From: Regnicoccus_A sp014224355
GTDB taxonomy: Bacteria > Cyanobacteriota > Cyanobacteriia > PCC-6307 > Cyanobiaceae
Length of the DNA stretch: 64,000 nt
Assembly: GCF_050920705.1 (NCBI RefSeq)
Contig: NZ_CP154799.1
Location: forward strand, 2,914,001 to 2,978,000
Reading direction: 5' to 3'
The notes under the pieces were generated by a model, which was not told where the DNA came from, ran no database searches, and saw nothing but the letters and a program-made list of their open reading frames with translations. The stretch's first letter is position 1, and each line of letters begins with the position of its first letter. Position numbers and translations under genes: made by a program. This document shows positions 52,460-61,482 of the stretch, piece by piece.

Positions 52460-53146
52460 ATGTGCTCCCAATGCTCCTGCGGCCAGCCCACCCGCACCCT
52501 CAAGCTCCGCCACAGCCTGCTGGAGCGGAACGACACCAACGCCGAGCGCAACCGCGAGCGCTTCGCCTCCGCCGGTCTGCTGGTGCTGAACGTGCTCTCG
52601 GGTCCCGGCGCCGGCAAGACGGCCCTGCTCGAGCGCCTCGCCCGTCAGTGGGACCATGGCCCGGTGGGGGTGATCGTGGGTGATCTGGCCACCGACAACG
52701 ACGCCCGCCGCCTGCAGGCTTCAGGCGCCCGCGCCGTGCAGATCCAGACCGGCGACCTCTGCCACCTGGAGGCGTCGCTGGTGGGGCGGGCCTTCGATCA
52801 GCTCGACACCACAGGCATGGAATTGCTGCTGATCGAGAACGTGGGCAATCTGGTCTGCCCCACCGCCTTCGATCTGGGGGAGCGCCAGCGGCTGGCGCTG
52901 CTCTCGGTGACGGAAGGCGAAGACAAACCGCTCAAGTACCCGGCTCTGTTCCAGTCGGCCGATGCGGTGGTGATCAGCAAGGTTGACCTCGCTGAAGCCG
53001 TGGGCTTCGATCGTCCCCAGGCGCTGGCGAACCTGGCCGGGGTGGCGCCCCAGGCGCGGATCTTCGAGGTCTCGGCGCGCACGGGCGCCGGCATGGAGCC
53101 GTTGCTGCACTGGCTGAGCCACCAGCGCCAGGGGATGCCGGTGTGA
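52460..53146 (+). CDS. hypB: Hydrogenase nickel-incorporation GTPase HypB
   Basis: 228 residues. An N-terminal Cys-rich metal motif (MCSQCSCG) is followed by the P-loop VLSGPGAGKTALLERL, the switch region IVGDLATDNDARRL, the metal-site GDLCHLE and ENVGNLVCP, and SKVDL for guanine recognition. It has no long His-rich stretch, so it is not a nickel-storage form. Overlaps hypF by GTGA. Confidence 0.95.
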   Translation: MCSQCSCGQPTRTLKLRHSLLERNDTNAERNRERFASAGLLVLNVLSGPGAGKTALLERLARQWDHGPVGVIVGDLATDNDARRLQASGARAVQIQTGDLCHLEASLVGRAFDQLDTTGMELLLIENVGNLVCPTAFDLGERQRLALLSVTEGEDKPLKYPALFQSADAVVISKVDLAEAVGFDRPQALANLAGVAPQARIFEVSARTGAGMEPLLHWLSHQRQGMPV

Positions 53147-55485
53147 TCAGCCGCCTGCGGCTGGAGATCGAGGGGCTGGTGCAGGGGGTGGGCTTCCGGC
53201 CGCTGGTGATGCGGCTGGCACGGGAGCTGGGCCTCTCGGGCTGGGTGCGCAACACCGGCTGCGGGGTGCTGCTGGAGCTGCAAGGGCCCACTCAAGCGCT
53301 CGACACCCTGCTGCAGCGGCTGCAACGGCAGCTGCCTGCCAACGGCCGCATCGACCGGATCCACCGCCTGGGGCTACCCCTTCAGGAGGGGGAGAGGGGC
53401 TTCGGGATCAAGCCCGCGCTGATCGAGGCTCCGGCAGGCCAGAGCCATGAACCCTCGGTGCGCTGGGCCCTGATCCAGCCGGATCTGGCCCCCTGCCCGG
53501 CCTGCCGCGCCGAACTGCGCGACCCCACCAACCGTCGCTGCGGCCATGCCTTCATCAGCTGCGTCCAGTGCGGCCCTCGCTACAGCCTGGTGGGAGCGCT
53601 GCCCTTTGAGCGGGTGCACACCAGCCTGGCGGCGTTTCCGCTCTGCCCCGCCTGCCAGAAGGAGTACGACGATCCAGGCGATCGCCGCTGCCACGCCCAG
53701 ACGGTCGCCTGCCCCCGCTGCGGACCGCGGCTGAGCTGGTGGAACGCGGCGGGGGAGCAGATCACCGACCCCCGCCAGCCCTCTCCCGGAGGCGCCAGCC
53801 CATGCCTGCAGGCGGCCGCAGCCGCCTTGAACCGAAATCAGATCGCGGGCCTCAAGGGCGTCGGTGGCTTCCAGCTGCTGGTGCGGGCCAGGTCCCAGGC
53901 GGCGGTGAGCGAGCTGCGGCGGCGCAAGGGCCGCCCCGAGAAACCTCTGGCGGTGATGGCTCCGGACCTGGCCTGGGTGCGGCGCCATTGCCAGCTGAGC
54001 CGGGAGGAAGCGCAGCTGCTCGACTCACCGGCGGCACCGATCGTGCTGCTGCGCCGCCGCGGAGAGGCCGGGGTCTGCGACGCCGTGGCCCCCGGCAATC
54101 CCTGGCTGGGGGTGATGCTGCCCTCCAGCCCCCTGCATCTGCTGCTTCTGGAGTTGCTGGGGGAACCGCTGGTCGCCACCAGCGGCAACCGCTCGGGGAA
54201 ACCGCTCTGCCACGACGAAACCACCGCCCGGCAGGAGCTGGCGGGCCTGGCCGATGGGTTCCTCGTGCACGACCGCGCCATCCTCAATCCGGTGGATGAC
54301 TCCGTTGCCCAGGTGGTCTGCGGCGAGCCGATGCTGCTGCGCCACGCCCGTGGCTACGCGCCCACTGCCGTGGACCTGCCAGGCCCCACCGCCGCACTGG
54401 CGCTGGGCGGGCAGCTCAAGAGCGCTCTCGCCTACGGCTGGGGCCGGCGGGCCCTGCTGGGTCCCCACCTCGGTGATCTCGACACGGAGGCCGGTGAGCG
54501 CCACTACCGACGCAGCCTGAAGGCCGCCCTGGCGCGTCACGGTCTCGATCCGGCCAGCTACGCGGTCGACCAGCACCCCGGCTACCGCTCCCGCCGCATC
54601 GGCCTTGAGCTGGCGAGCACCAACGGCCGCGCCGCGCCGCTGGCGGTTCAGCACCACCACGCCCACCTGCTGGCCTGCCTGGCGGAGCATGGCCTCACCC
54701 CGCCCCAGGTGGGAGCCGCCTGGGACGGGGCCGGTCAGGGCAGCGACGGCACCCTCTGGGGCGGAGAGGTGCTGCGGCTCGAGCAGAACGGCTTCTGCGC
54801 GGTGGCGCGACTGAGGCCCTTTCCCCTGCCTGGGGCGGAGCGGGCGCTGCGGGAGCCGCGGCGGGCGGCCCTGGGGCTGCTCTTCGCCGTCGGCGGATCG
54901 GAGGGGCTGGATCAGGCGGCGGGGCTGGCACCGCTCGAAGCCTTCACAGCCGGCGAACGCCAGGTGCTGACGCGGATGCTGGAGCAGGAGCTGCAGAGCC
55001 CGTTCTGCTCCAGCGTGGGTCGTCTGTTCGATGCGGTGGCCTCGTTGCTGGGCCTGCAGCAGCGCTGCAGCTTCGAGGGCCAGGCGGCCCTGCGCCTGGA
55101 GGCCTCCGCCAGCCAGGCCGCCGCCAGCGCCCGGAGGCCCTACGCCCTGCCCCTGCGCACCGCCACCAGGCCCTGGCTGATCGACTGGCAGCCCCTGCTC
55201 CAGGATCTGCTCGACGACCGGCGCCGGGGCGTGGAAGCGGAGGCCATCGCCCTGGGCTTCCACCACGCCCTCGCCGAAGCCCTGGTGGCCCTGGCGCAGA
55301 GGCTCGATCTTGAGCGGCTGCTGCTGGGCGGTGGCTGCTTCCAGAACCGCCTGCTGCTTCGCCTGACGGTGGAGGGCCTGCGGCGGGTGGGCATCGAGCC
55401 GCTCTGGCCCCGGCGGATTCCCTGCAACGACGGCGGCCTCGCCCTGGGTCAGCTGGTGGCGGTCAGCCTCGGACGCTCTGGCTAG
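53143..55485 (+). CDS. hypF: Carbamoyltransferase HypF
   Basis: 780 residues with all domains in order: N-terminal acylphosphatase (EGLVQGVGFRPLVMRL), two zinc motifs CxxC-x18-CxxC (CPACRAEL...CVQC and CPACQKEY...CPRC), a YrdC-like domain (about 210-390, KGVGGFQLLVRA), and the Kae1-like domain with VQHHHAHLLACLAEH. It makes the thiocarbamate on HypE that becomes the CN ligands of HoxH. GTG start. Confidence 0.96.
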   Translation: MISRLRLEIEGLVQGVGFRPLVMRLARELGLSGWVRNTGCGVLLELQGPTQALDTLLQRLQRQLPANGRIDRIHRLGLPLQEGERGFGIKPALIEAPAGQSHEPSVRWALIQPDLAPCPACRAELRDPTNRRCGHAFISCVQCGPRYSLVGALPFERVHTSLAAFPLCPACQKEYDDPGDRRCHAQTVACPRCGPRLSWWNAAGEQITDPRQPSPGGASPCLQAAAAALNRNQIAGLKGVGGFQLLVRARSQAAVSELRRRKGRPEKPLAVMAPDLAWVRRHCQLSREEAQLLDSPAAPIVLLRRRGEAGVCDAVAPGNPWLGVMLPSSPLHLLLLELLGEPLVATSGNRSGKPLCHDETTARQELAGLADGFLVHDRAILNPVDDSVAQVVCGEPMLLRHARGYAPTAVDLPGPTAALALGGQLKSALAYGWGRRALLGPHLGDLDTEAGERHYRRSLKAALARHGLDPASYAVDQHPGYRSRRIGLELASTNGRAAPLAVQHHHAHLLACLAEHGLTPPQVGAAWDGAGQGSDGTLWGGEVLRLEQNGFCAVARLRPFPLPGAERALREPRRAALGLLFAVGGSEGLDQAAGLAPLEAFTAGERQVLTRMLEQELQSPFCSSVGRLFDAVASLLGLQQRCSFEGQAALRLEASASQAAASARRPYALPLRTATRPWLIDWQPLLQDLLDDRRRGVEAEAIALGFHHALAEALVALAQRLDLERLLLGGGCFQNRLLLRLTVEGLRRVGIEPLWPRRIPCNDGGLALGQLVAVSLGRSG

Positions 55486-55532
55486 AACCAGGGCAGGCAC
55501 GGCAGGGCCGCGCTGGCGTCAGGGAGGTTCCG

Positions 55533-55742
55533 ATGTGTCTGGCCATGGCGGGAGAGCTGATCCGGATCGAGGATCGCCACCCCGCGGATCGCCCCCAGGA
55601 GGACCCCGCCCTCTGGCGCATGGGCCTGGTGGAGTTCTCGGGCGTGCGCCGCGAGGTGAGCCTGGCCTGCGTGCCCGAAGCGGTGATCGGCGACCGGCTG
55701 CTGGTGCACGTGGGCTTCGCCCTGAGCATCGTCCACCCCTGA
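55533..55742 (+). CDS. hypC: Hydrogenase assembly chaperone HypC
   Basis: 69 residues. It starts MCLAMAGELI with the essential Cys2, followed by the small OB-like barrel (WRMGLVEFSGVRREVSLACV). HypC carries Fe(CN)2CO with HypD and delivers it to the HoxH precursor. It is a single copy between hypF and nifJ. Confidence 0.94.
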   Translation: MCLAMAGELIRIEDRHPADRPQEDPALWRMGLVEFSGVRREVSLACVPEAVIGDRLLVHVGFALSIVHP

Positions 55743-55755
55743 GGAGGTTTCCGCC

Positions 55756-55776
55756 ATGAAGCGAGTGAGCGCATGA
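55756..55776 (+). other. Six-codon leader frame overlapping the nifJ start
   Basis: After the ribosome-binding sequence GAGGAGG (55741-55747), the first ATG opens MKRVSA and a TGA whose ATGA overlaps the nifJ start codon. The Shine-Dalgarno is spaced for this ATG (8 bases) rather than for nifJ (25 bases). Translation of nifJ may thus depend on reinitiation after the mini-frame. Confidence 0.45.
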
Positions 55777-58700
55777 CCCGGGCGACCCTGGATGGCAACG
55801 AAGCGGTGGCGCGCGTCGCCTACCGGCTCCATGAGGTGATGGCGATCTACCCGATCACACCGGCCTCGCCGATGGGGGAATGGGCCGACAGCTGGGCCTC
55901 CGAGGGCCGCCCCAACCTCTGGGGAACGGTGCCCCGGGTGGTGGAGATGCAGAGCGAGGGCGGGGCCGCGGGGGTGCTGCACGGCGCCCTGCAGGCCGGG
56001 GTGCTCACCACCACCTTCACCGCCTCCCAGGGGTTGCTGCTGATGCTCCCCAACCTCTACAAGATCGCCGGGGAACTCACCTCCACGGTGGTGCATGTGG
56101 CCTCCCGCGCGCTCGCCGGCCAGGCCCTCTCGATCTTCGGGGACCACAGCGACGTGATGGCCGTACGCGGCACGGGCTGCGCCCTGCTCTGCTCGGCCTC
56201 GGTGCAGGAGGCCGGTGATTTCGCCGCCATCGCCAGCCTGGCCAGCCTGCGCAGCCGTCTGCCGGTGGTGCACTTCTTCGACGGCTTCCGCACCTCCCAC
56301 GAACTGCAGACGGTGGAGCTGATCGACGATGACCTGCTGCGCGCGCTGATCCCCGAGGAACTGATCGCCGCCCACCGCGGGCGTGGGCTGAGCCCCGATC
56401 ACCCGGTGATCCGGGGCACCAGCCAGAACCCGGATGTGGCCTTCCAGGCCCGCGAGGCCGCCAACCCCTTCCACGACGCCGCACCCCAGCTGGTGCAGGA
56501 CGCGATGGATGCCTTCGCCGGCCTCAGTGGCCGCGCCTATCAGCTCTTCGAGTACCACGGCCACCCGCAGGCCGAGCGTGTGCTGGTGCTGATGGGCTCG
56601 GGCTGCGAAACAGCCCACGAAACCGTCGACGCGCTCACGGCCGGCGGCGCCCGGGTGGGGGTGCTGAAAGTGCGGCTCTACCGGCCGTTCGATGGCACGC
56701 GCCTGCTGCGGGCCCTGCCGGCCACGACCCGGGCGATCGCGGTGCTCGATCGCTGCAAGGAGCCGGGCAGCGGCGGCGAACCCCTCTACCTCGATGTCTC
56801 CAATGCCGTGCGCGAGGGCTGGACCGGCTCCTCCCTGCCGCGCCTGCTGGGCGGCCGCTACGGCCTGGCCTCCAAGGAATTCACCCCAGCCATGGTGCGG
56901 GCCGTGTTCGCGGCTCTGGAGCGACCCGGCACCCCCAACCCCTTCAGCGTCGGCATCGACGACGACGTGACCCACCGCTCGCTGCCGCTGGAGGAGGAGC
57001 GGGAAGCGGGCGATGACCCCGGTGCGCCCTTCGCCGCGATCCTCTACGGCCTCGGCTCCGATGGCACGGTGGGGGCCAGCAAGTCCACCGTCAAGATCAT
57101 CGGGGCGGCCACCGCGCTCCACGCCCAGGGCTATTTCGTCTACGACTCCAAGAAATCGGGGGCGGTCACGGTCTCCCACCTGCGCTTCGGGCCGGAGCCG
57201 ATCCGCTCCACCCACCTGGTGCGCCAGGCCCGCCTGGTGGCCTGCCACCACTGGGACTTCCTCGAGCGCTTCGATCTGCTGGCCGAAGCCCTGCCCGGGG
57301 CCACCCTGCTGCTGAACAGTCCCTGGCCAGCGGAGCAGGTTTGGGCACGGCTGCCCCGGGCGGTGCAGGAGCGGATCGTCGAGCGCGATCTCAGGGTGCT
57401 GGCGATCGAGGCCTCGGCGATCGCCAGGGAGCTCGGTCTGGGCGGGCGCATCAACACCGTGATGCAGGTGGCCTTCTTCGCCGCCGCCGGGGTGCTGCCG
57501 TTGGAGCAGGCCCTCGAGGCGATCCGCGGCGCGATCCGCCACAGCTACGGCGGCAAGGGCGAGCGGGTGGTGCGCAGCAACCTGGCGGCCGTGGGCACGG
57601 CCCTGAGCCGCCTGCGGCCGGTGCCGATCGGTGCGGTGGGCGAGAGCGCGGCAGGGACCGAGCAGGAGGCACTGCCGGACCCCCTGGTCTCAGCGCCGGC
57701 ATGGGTTCATGAGCTGATCGCGCCGCAGCTGGCACGCCAGGGGGATCGCCTGCCCGTCAGTGCCCTTCCTCCGGATGGCACCTTCCCCTGCGGGACAGCC
57801 CGCTGGGAGAAGCGCAACATCGCCGAATCGGTCCCGGTGTGGGAAGCCGACCTCTGCGTGCAGTGCGGCAAGTGCGTGATGGTCTGTCCCCACGCCGCGA
57901 TCCGGGCCAACGTGGTGGAGCCGTCGGCCCTGGCGGACGCGCCCGAGGGCTTCGCGAGCACGGCCGCCCGCGACCCCCACTGGAGCGGCCTCAGCTTCAC
58001 CCTGCAGGTGGCCGGCGAAGACTGCACCGGCTGCAGCCTCTGCGTGGAGGTCTGCCCGGCCCGCGACCGCACCGAGCCCCGGCGGAAGGCGATCAACATG
58101 GCCCCCCAGCGTCCCCTGCGGCAGAGGCTCCGCCGCCACTGGGACTACGCCCTGGGGCTGCCCAGCCCCGACCGGCGGGACCTCGACCTCCGCCACATCC
58201 GCCAGCAGCAGCTGCAGGAGCCCCTGTTCGAATTCTCAGGCGCCTGCGCAGGCTGCGGCGAGACCCCTTACATCAAGCTCGCCACCCAGCTGTTCGGCGA
58301 CCGCATGGTGGTGGCCAACGCCACCGGCTGCTCCTCGATCTACGGCGGCAACCTGCCCACCACCCCCTGGAGCGCCAATGGCGAGGGCCGCGGCCCCGCC
58401 TGGAGCAACTCCCTGTTCGAAGACAACGCCGAATTCGGCCTCGGCTTCCGCCTCGCCTTCGACCAGCGCCGTGCCATCGCCCAGCAACGGCTGCTGGAGC
58501 TCGCCGGCCCCACCGCTGAAGCCTGGCTTCCGGAGCCTCTGGCGGAGGCCCTGATCGGGGCGGATCAGAGCGATGAGGCGGGCCTGCACGAGCAGCGGCT
58601 GCGGGTGGTTGAGCTGCGGACGCTGCTGGAGCGGCGCCTGGAGGAAGCGCAGTCGTCCAACGGGAGATATCCCCGGGCGGAAGCCGCCCGCGCCCTGCTC

Positions 58701-59366
58701 TCCATCACCGACGATCTGGTCAGGCGCAGTGTCTGGCTGATCGGCGGCGACGGCTGGGCCTACGACATCGGCTCGGCCGGCATCGACCACGTGCTGGCCA
58801 GCGGCGCCGACGTGAACATCCTGGTGCTCGACACCGAGGTGTACTCCAACACCGGCGGCCAGATGTCGAAGGCCACCCCCCGGGGGGCCGTGGCCAAGTT
58901 CGCCAGCGGGGGCAAGACCAGCGCCAAGAAGGACCTGGGGCTGATGGCGATGTCGTACGGCCACGTCTACGTGGCCAGCGTGGCGATGGGGGCCCGCGAC
59001 GAGCACACCCTCAGGGCGTTTCTGGAGGCGGAATCCTTCCCGGGACCCTCCCTGATCCTGGCCTACTCCCACTGCATCGCCCACGGCATCGACATGGCCC
59101 AGGGCATGACGCAGCAGAAGCGGGCGGTGGAGTCGGGGCGGTGGCTGCTCTACCGCCACGACCCGCGCCGGGCCGAGCGGGGTGAGAACCCCCTGGTCCT
59201 GGATTCGCGGGCCCCATCGCTGCCGATGGCGGAGGCGATGGCCAGCGAGAACCGCTTCCGGATGCTGACCTACAGCCATCCGCAGCAGGCACGGGACCTC
59301 ACCCGTCAGGCCCAGCAGGAGGCGCGCCAGCACTGGGAGCGCTATCAGCGGATGGCGGAGCCATGA
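55773..59366 (+). CDS. nifJ: Pyruvate:ferredoxin (flavodoxin) oxidoreductase
   Basis: A 1197-residue single-chain PFOR. Domains: N-terminal pyrimidine-binding part (YPITPASPMGEWADSW), a transketolase-C-like part, the gamma domain (about 425-650), a two-cluster ferredoxin domain (CVQCGKCVMVCP near 693 and CTGCSLCVEVCP near 752), and the TPP-binding C-terminal part with CAGCGETPYIKL (proximal cluster) and GDGWAYDIGSAGIDHVLASG. It converts pyruvate and CoA to acetyl-CoA, CO2 and reduced ferredoxin or flavodoxin. The stop overlaps the next gene (ATGA). Confidence 0.97.
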   Translation: MTRATLDGNEAVARVAYRLHEVMAIYPITPASPMGEWADSWASEGRPNLWGTVPRVVEMQSEGGAAGVLHGALQAGVLTTTFTASQGLLLMLPNLYKIAGELTSTVVHVASRALAGQALSIFGDHSDVMAVRGTGCALLCSASVQEAGDFAAIASLASLRSRLPVVHFFDGFRTSHELQTVELIDDDLLRALIPEELIAAHRGRGLSPDHPVIRGTSQNPDVAFQAREAANPFHDAAPQLVQDAMDAFAGLSGRAYQLFEYHGHPQAERVLVLMGSGCETAHETVDALTAGGARVGVLKVRLYRPFDGTRLLRALPATTRAIAVLDRCKEPGSGGEPLYLDVSNAVREGWTGSSLPRLLGGRYGLASKEFTPAMVRAVFAALERPGTPNPFSVGIDDDVTHRSLPLEEEREAGDDPGAPFAAILYGLGSDGTVGASKSTVKIIGAATALHAQGYFVYDSKKSGAVTVSHLRFGPEPIRSTHLVRQARLVACHHWDFLERFDLLAEALPGATLLLNSPWPAEQVWARLPRAVQERIVERDLRVLAIEASAIARELGLGGRINTVMQVAFFAAAGVLPLEQALEAIRGAIRHSYGGKGERVVRSNLAAVGTALSRLRPVPIGAVGESAAGTEQEALPDPLVSAPAWVHELIAPQLARQGDRLPVSALPPDGTFPCGTARWEKRNIAESVPVWEADLCVQCGKCVMVCPHAAIRANVVEPSALADAPEGFASTAARDPHWSGLSFTLQVAGEDCTGCSLCVEVCPARDRTEPRRKAINMAPQRPLRQRLRRHWDYALGLPSPDRRDLDLRHIRQQQLQEPLFEFSGACAGCGETPYIKLATQLFGDRMVVANATGCSSIYGGNLPTTPWSANGEGRGPAWSNSLFEDNAEFGLGFRLAFDQRRAIAQQRLLELAGPTAEAWLPEPLAEALIGADQSDEAGLHEQRLRVVELRTLLERRLEEAQSSNGRYPRAEAARALLSITDDLVRRSVWLIGGDGWAYDIGSAGIDHVLASGADVNILVLDTEVYSNTGGQMSKATPRGAVAKFASGGKTSAKKDLGLMAMSYGHVYVASVAMGARDEHTLRAFLEAESFPGPSLILAYSHCIAHGIDMAQGMTQQKRAVESGRWLLYRHDPRRAERGENPLVLDSRAPSLPMAEAMASENRFRMLTYSHPQQARDLTRQAQQEARQHWERYQRMAEP

Positions 59367-60385
59367 GCGGACCCGACCTCAGCATCGACTACCTCGGCCT
59401 GACCCTGGACTCGCCGCTGGTGGTGGGGGCGGCCGCCCCCCTCAGCGCTGACCCTGATCGGATCCCCCGCCTGGCCGAGGCCGGCGCCGCCGCGGTGGTG
59501 CTCCACTCCCTCTTCCTGGAGCAGATCGAGCGCGACTGGCAGGACTGGGACCACCACCGGCACCTGGGCAGCGAGAGCTACCCCGAAGCCCTCAGCTACC
59601 AGCCCAGCCTCGAGCCGCGCCACCTCGGAATCGAGGGCTACCTCCACGAAATCGAAACCGCCTGCCGGCAGGTCGACATCCCGATCATCGCCAGCCTCAA
59701 CGGCACGGAGGAGGGCCACTGGGAAGCGATCGCCCGGGCCGTGGAACAGGCCGGTGCCGCCGCGATCGAGCTCAACCTCTATGCGGTCCCCACCGACAGC
59801 AGCCTCGACGCCAACGCCATGGAGGCGGCCCAGGTGGCGATCGTGCGGAGCGTCTGCGCGGCCACGCGCCTGCCGGTGGCGGTGAAGCTCAGCCCCTACT
59901 ACACCAATCTCAGCCACCTGGCCCACGCGCTGCAGGCCGCCGGCGCCCGCGCCCTGGTGCTGTTCAACCGCTTCTACCAGCCCGACATCGACATCGAGAC
60001 CCTGGAGGCCTGCTCGAACCTGCTGCTGAGCTCAGCGGCGGATCAGCGGCTACCCCTGCGCTGGATCGCCCTCCTGCACGGCCGGGTGCCCCTCGAGTTC
60101 GGCGCCAGCGGCGGCATCAGCCATGGCACCGATGTGGTGCGAATGCTGATGGTGGGCGCCAGGGCAACGCTGGTGGTCTCGTCGCTGCTGCGCCATGGGC
60201 CGCAGCACCTCCACACCCTCCGCACCGAGTTGAGCCACTGGCTGGAGGAGCATGGCCATGGTTCCGCCCGGGAGCTGCTGGGCTGCATGAGCCAGCGCCG
60301 CTGCCCCGACCCCGCCAGCTACGAGCGGGCCCAGTACCTGCGGGCCATCTCCGTTGAACCCCTGGGCATGGCCTGGGATCCATGA
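59363..60385 (+). CDS. Dihydroorotate dehydrogenase-like flavoprotein
   Basis: 340 residues, an FMN-type TIM barrel. Visible are the N-terminal strand LGLTLDSPLVVGAAAPLSAD, IPIIASLNGTEEGHWEAIAR, IELNLYAVPTDSS (where PyrD has the N-x-S/C-P region), PVAVKLSPYYTNL with the phosphate/FMN Lys, and SGGISHGTDVVRMLMVGA near the end. It lacks the canonical PyrD catalytic loop, so pyrimidine synthesis is unlikely. Translationally coupled to nifJ upstream and hypD downstream by ATGA overlaps, which ties it to this redox module. The reaction is unknown. Confidence 0.82.
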   Translation: MSGPDLSIDYLGLTLDSPLVVGAAAPLSADPDRIPRLAEAGAAAVVLHSLFLEQIERDWQDWDHHRHLGSESYPEALSYQPSLEPRHLGIEGYLHEIETACRQVDIPIIASLNGTEEGHWEAIARAVEQAGAAAIELNLYAVPTDSSLDANAMEAAQVAIVRSVCAATRLPVAVKLSPYYTNLSHLAHALQAAGARALVLFNRFYQPDIDIETLEACSNLLLSSAADQRLPLRWIALLHGRVPLEFGASGGISHGTDVVRMLMVGARATLVVSSLLRHGPQHLHTLRTELSHWLEEHGHGSARELLGCMSQRRCPDPASYERAQYLRAISVEPLGMAWDP

Positions 60386-61479
60386 GCACCTGCCCCTCGT
60401 CAAGCGCGAGCGCACCGGTGCACCACCTGCTCGACGCGCTGCACAACGAGATCAGCCGCAGCTGGACGCTGATGGAGGTCTGCGGCGGCCAGACCCACGC
60501 GATCCTGCGCCACGGCCTTGATCAGCTGATCCCCAGGCAGCTGGAGCTGATCCATGGCCCCGGCTGCCCGGTCTGCGTCACCGCGGCCGAGACGATCGAC
60601 CGGGCCCTGCAGCTGGCGTCCCTGCCGGAGGTGATCCTCTGCTCCTACGGCGACATGCTGCGGGTGCCCGGCAGCGGCCCCGACCACCTGCTCCAGGCTC
60701 GCGCCGCCGGGGCCGATGTGCGCCTGGTGACCGCCCCCCTCGATGCCCTGGCCCTGGCGAGGGCCCATCCCGAGCGGCAGGTGGTGTTCTTCGCCGTGGG
60801 CTTCGAGACCACCGCCCCGGCCACGGCCCTGCTCGCCCACCAGGCCTTGAGCAGCGGCACTCAGAACCTCAGCCTGCTCGTGGCGCACGTGCGCGTGCCG
60901 CCGGCGATGGAGGCGATCCTGGCCGCTCCCCACTGCCGGGTTCAGGGCTTTCTGGCGGCCGGTCATGTCTGCACCGTGATGGGCCGCCAGGAGTACGAGC
61001 CGATCGCGGCACGTCACCGGCTGCCGATCGTGATCACCGGCTTCGAGCCCATCGATCTGCTGGAGGGGATGCTGCGGGCCGTGCGCCAGCTGGAGCGGGG
61101 CGAGGGGCGGGTGGAGGACGCCTACCCCCGGGCCGGCGCTGGCGAGGGCAACGCCACAGCCCGCGCCCTGATCGAGCAGGTCTTCGCCATCAGTGATCAG
61201 CACTGGCGCGGCCTGGGGGTGCTGCCCGGCAGCGGCCTGCGCCTGCGCCGCCCCTACGACGCCCTCGATGCGGAACACCGTTTCCCGCCCGTCCCCCGGC
61301 CGGATCCGGACTCCGGCGCCAAGGATTGCATCAGCGGCCAGGTGCTGCAGGGCCTGGCCCGCCCCGATGCCTGTCCCCGCTTCGGCCGGGGCTGCAGCCC
61401 TGAGCGGCCGCTGGGGGCCCCGATGGTGTCGTCCGAGGGGGCCTGCGCGGCCTACTGGCGCTACCGCACCCGGGCCTGA
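60382..61479 (+). CDS. hypD: Hydrogenase iron-site assembly protein HypD
   Basis: 365 residues. Family motifs are VCGGQTHAILRHG (catalytic Cys), HGPGCPVCVT, FFAVGFETTAPATALL, and the C-terminal [4Fe-4S] signature CPRFGRGCSPERPLGAPMVS followed by EGACAAYWRY. HypD scaffolds Fe(CN)2CO with HypC. Confidence 0.96.
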   Translation: MSTCPSSSASAPVHHLLDALHNEISRSWTLMEVCGGQTHAILRHGLDQLIPRQLELIHGPGCPVCVTAAETIDRALQLASLPEVILCSYGDMLRVPGSGPDHLLQARAAGADVRLVTAPLDALALARAHPERQVVFFAVGFETTAPATALLAHQALSSGTQNLSLLVAHVRVPPAMEAILAAPHCRVQGFLAAGHVCTVMGRQEYEPIAARHRLPIVITGFEPIDLLEGMLRAVRQLERGEGRVEDAYPRAGAGEGNATARALIEQVFAISDQHWRGLGVLPGSGLRLRRPYDALDAEHRFPPVPRPDPDSGAKDCISGQVLQGLARPDACPRFGRGCSPERPLGAPMVSSEGACAAYWRYRTRA

Positions 61480-61482
61480 ACC

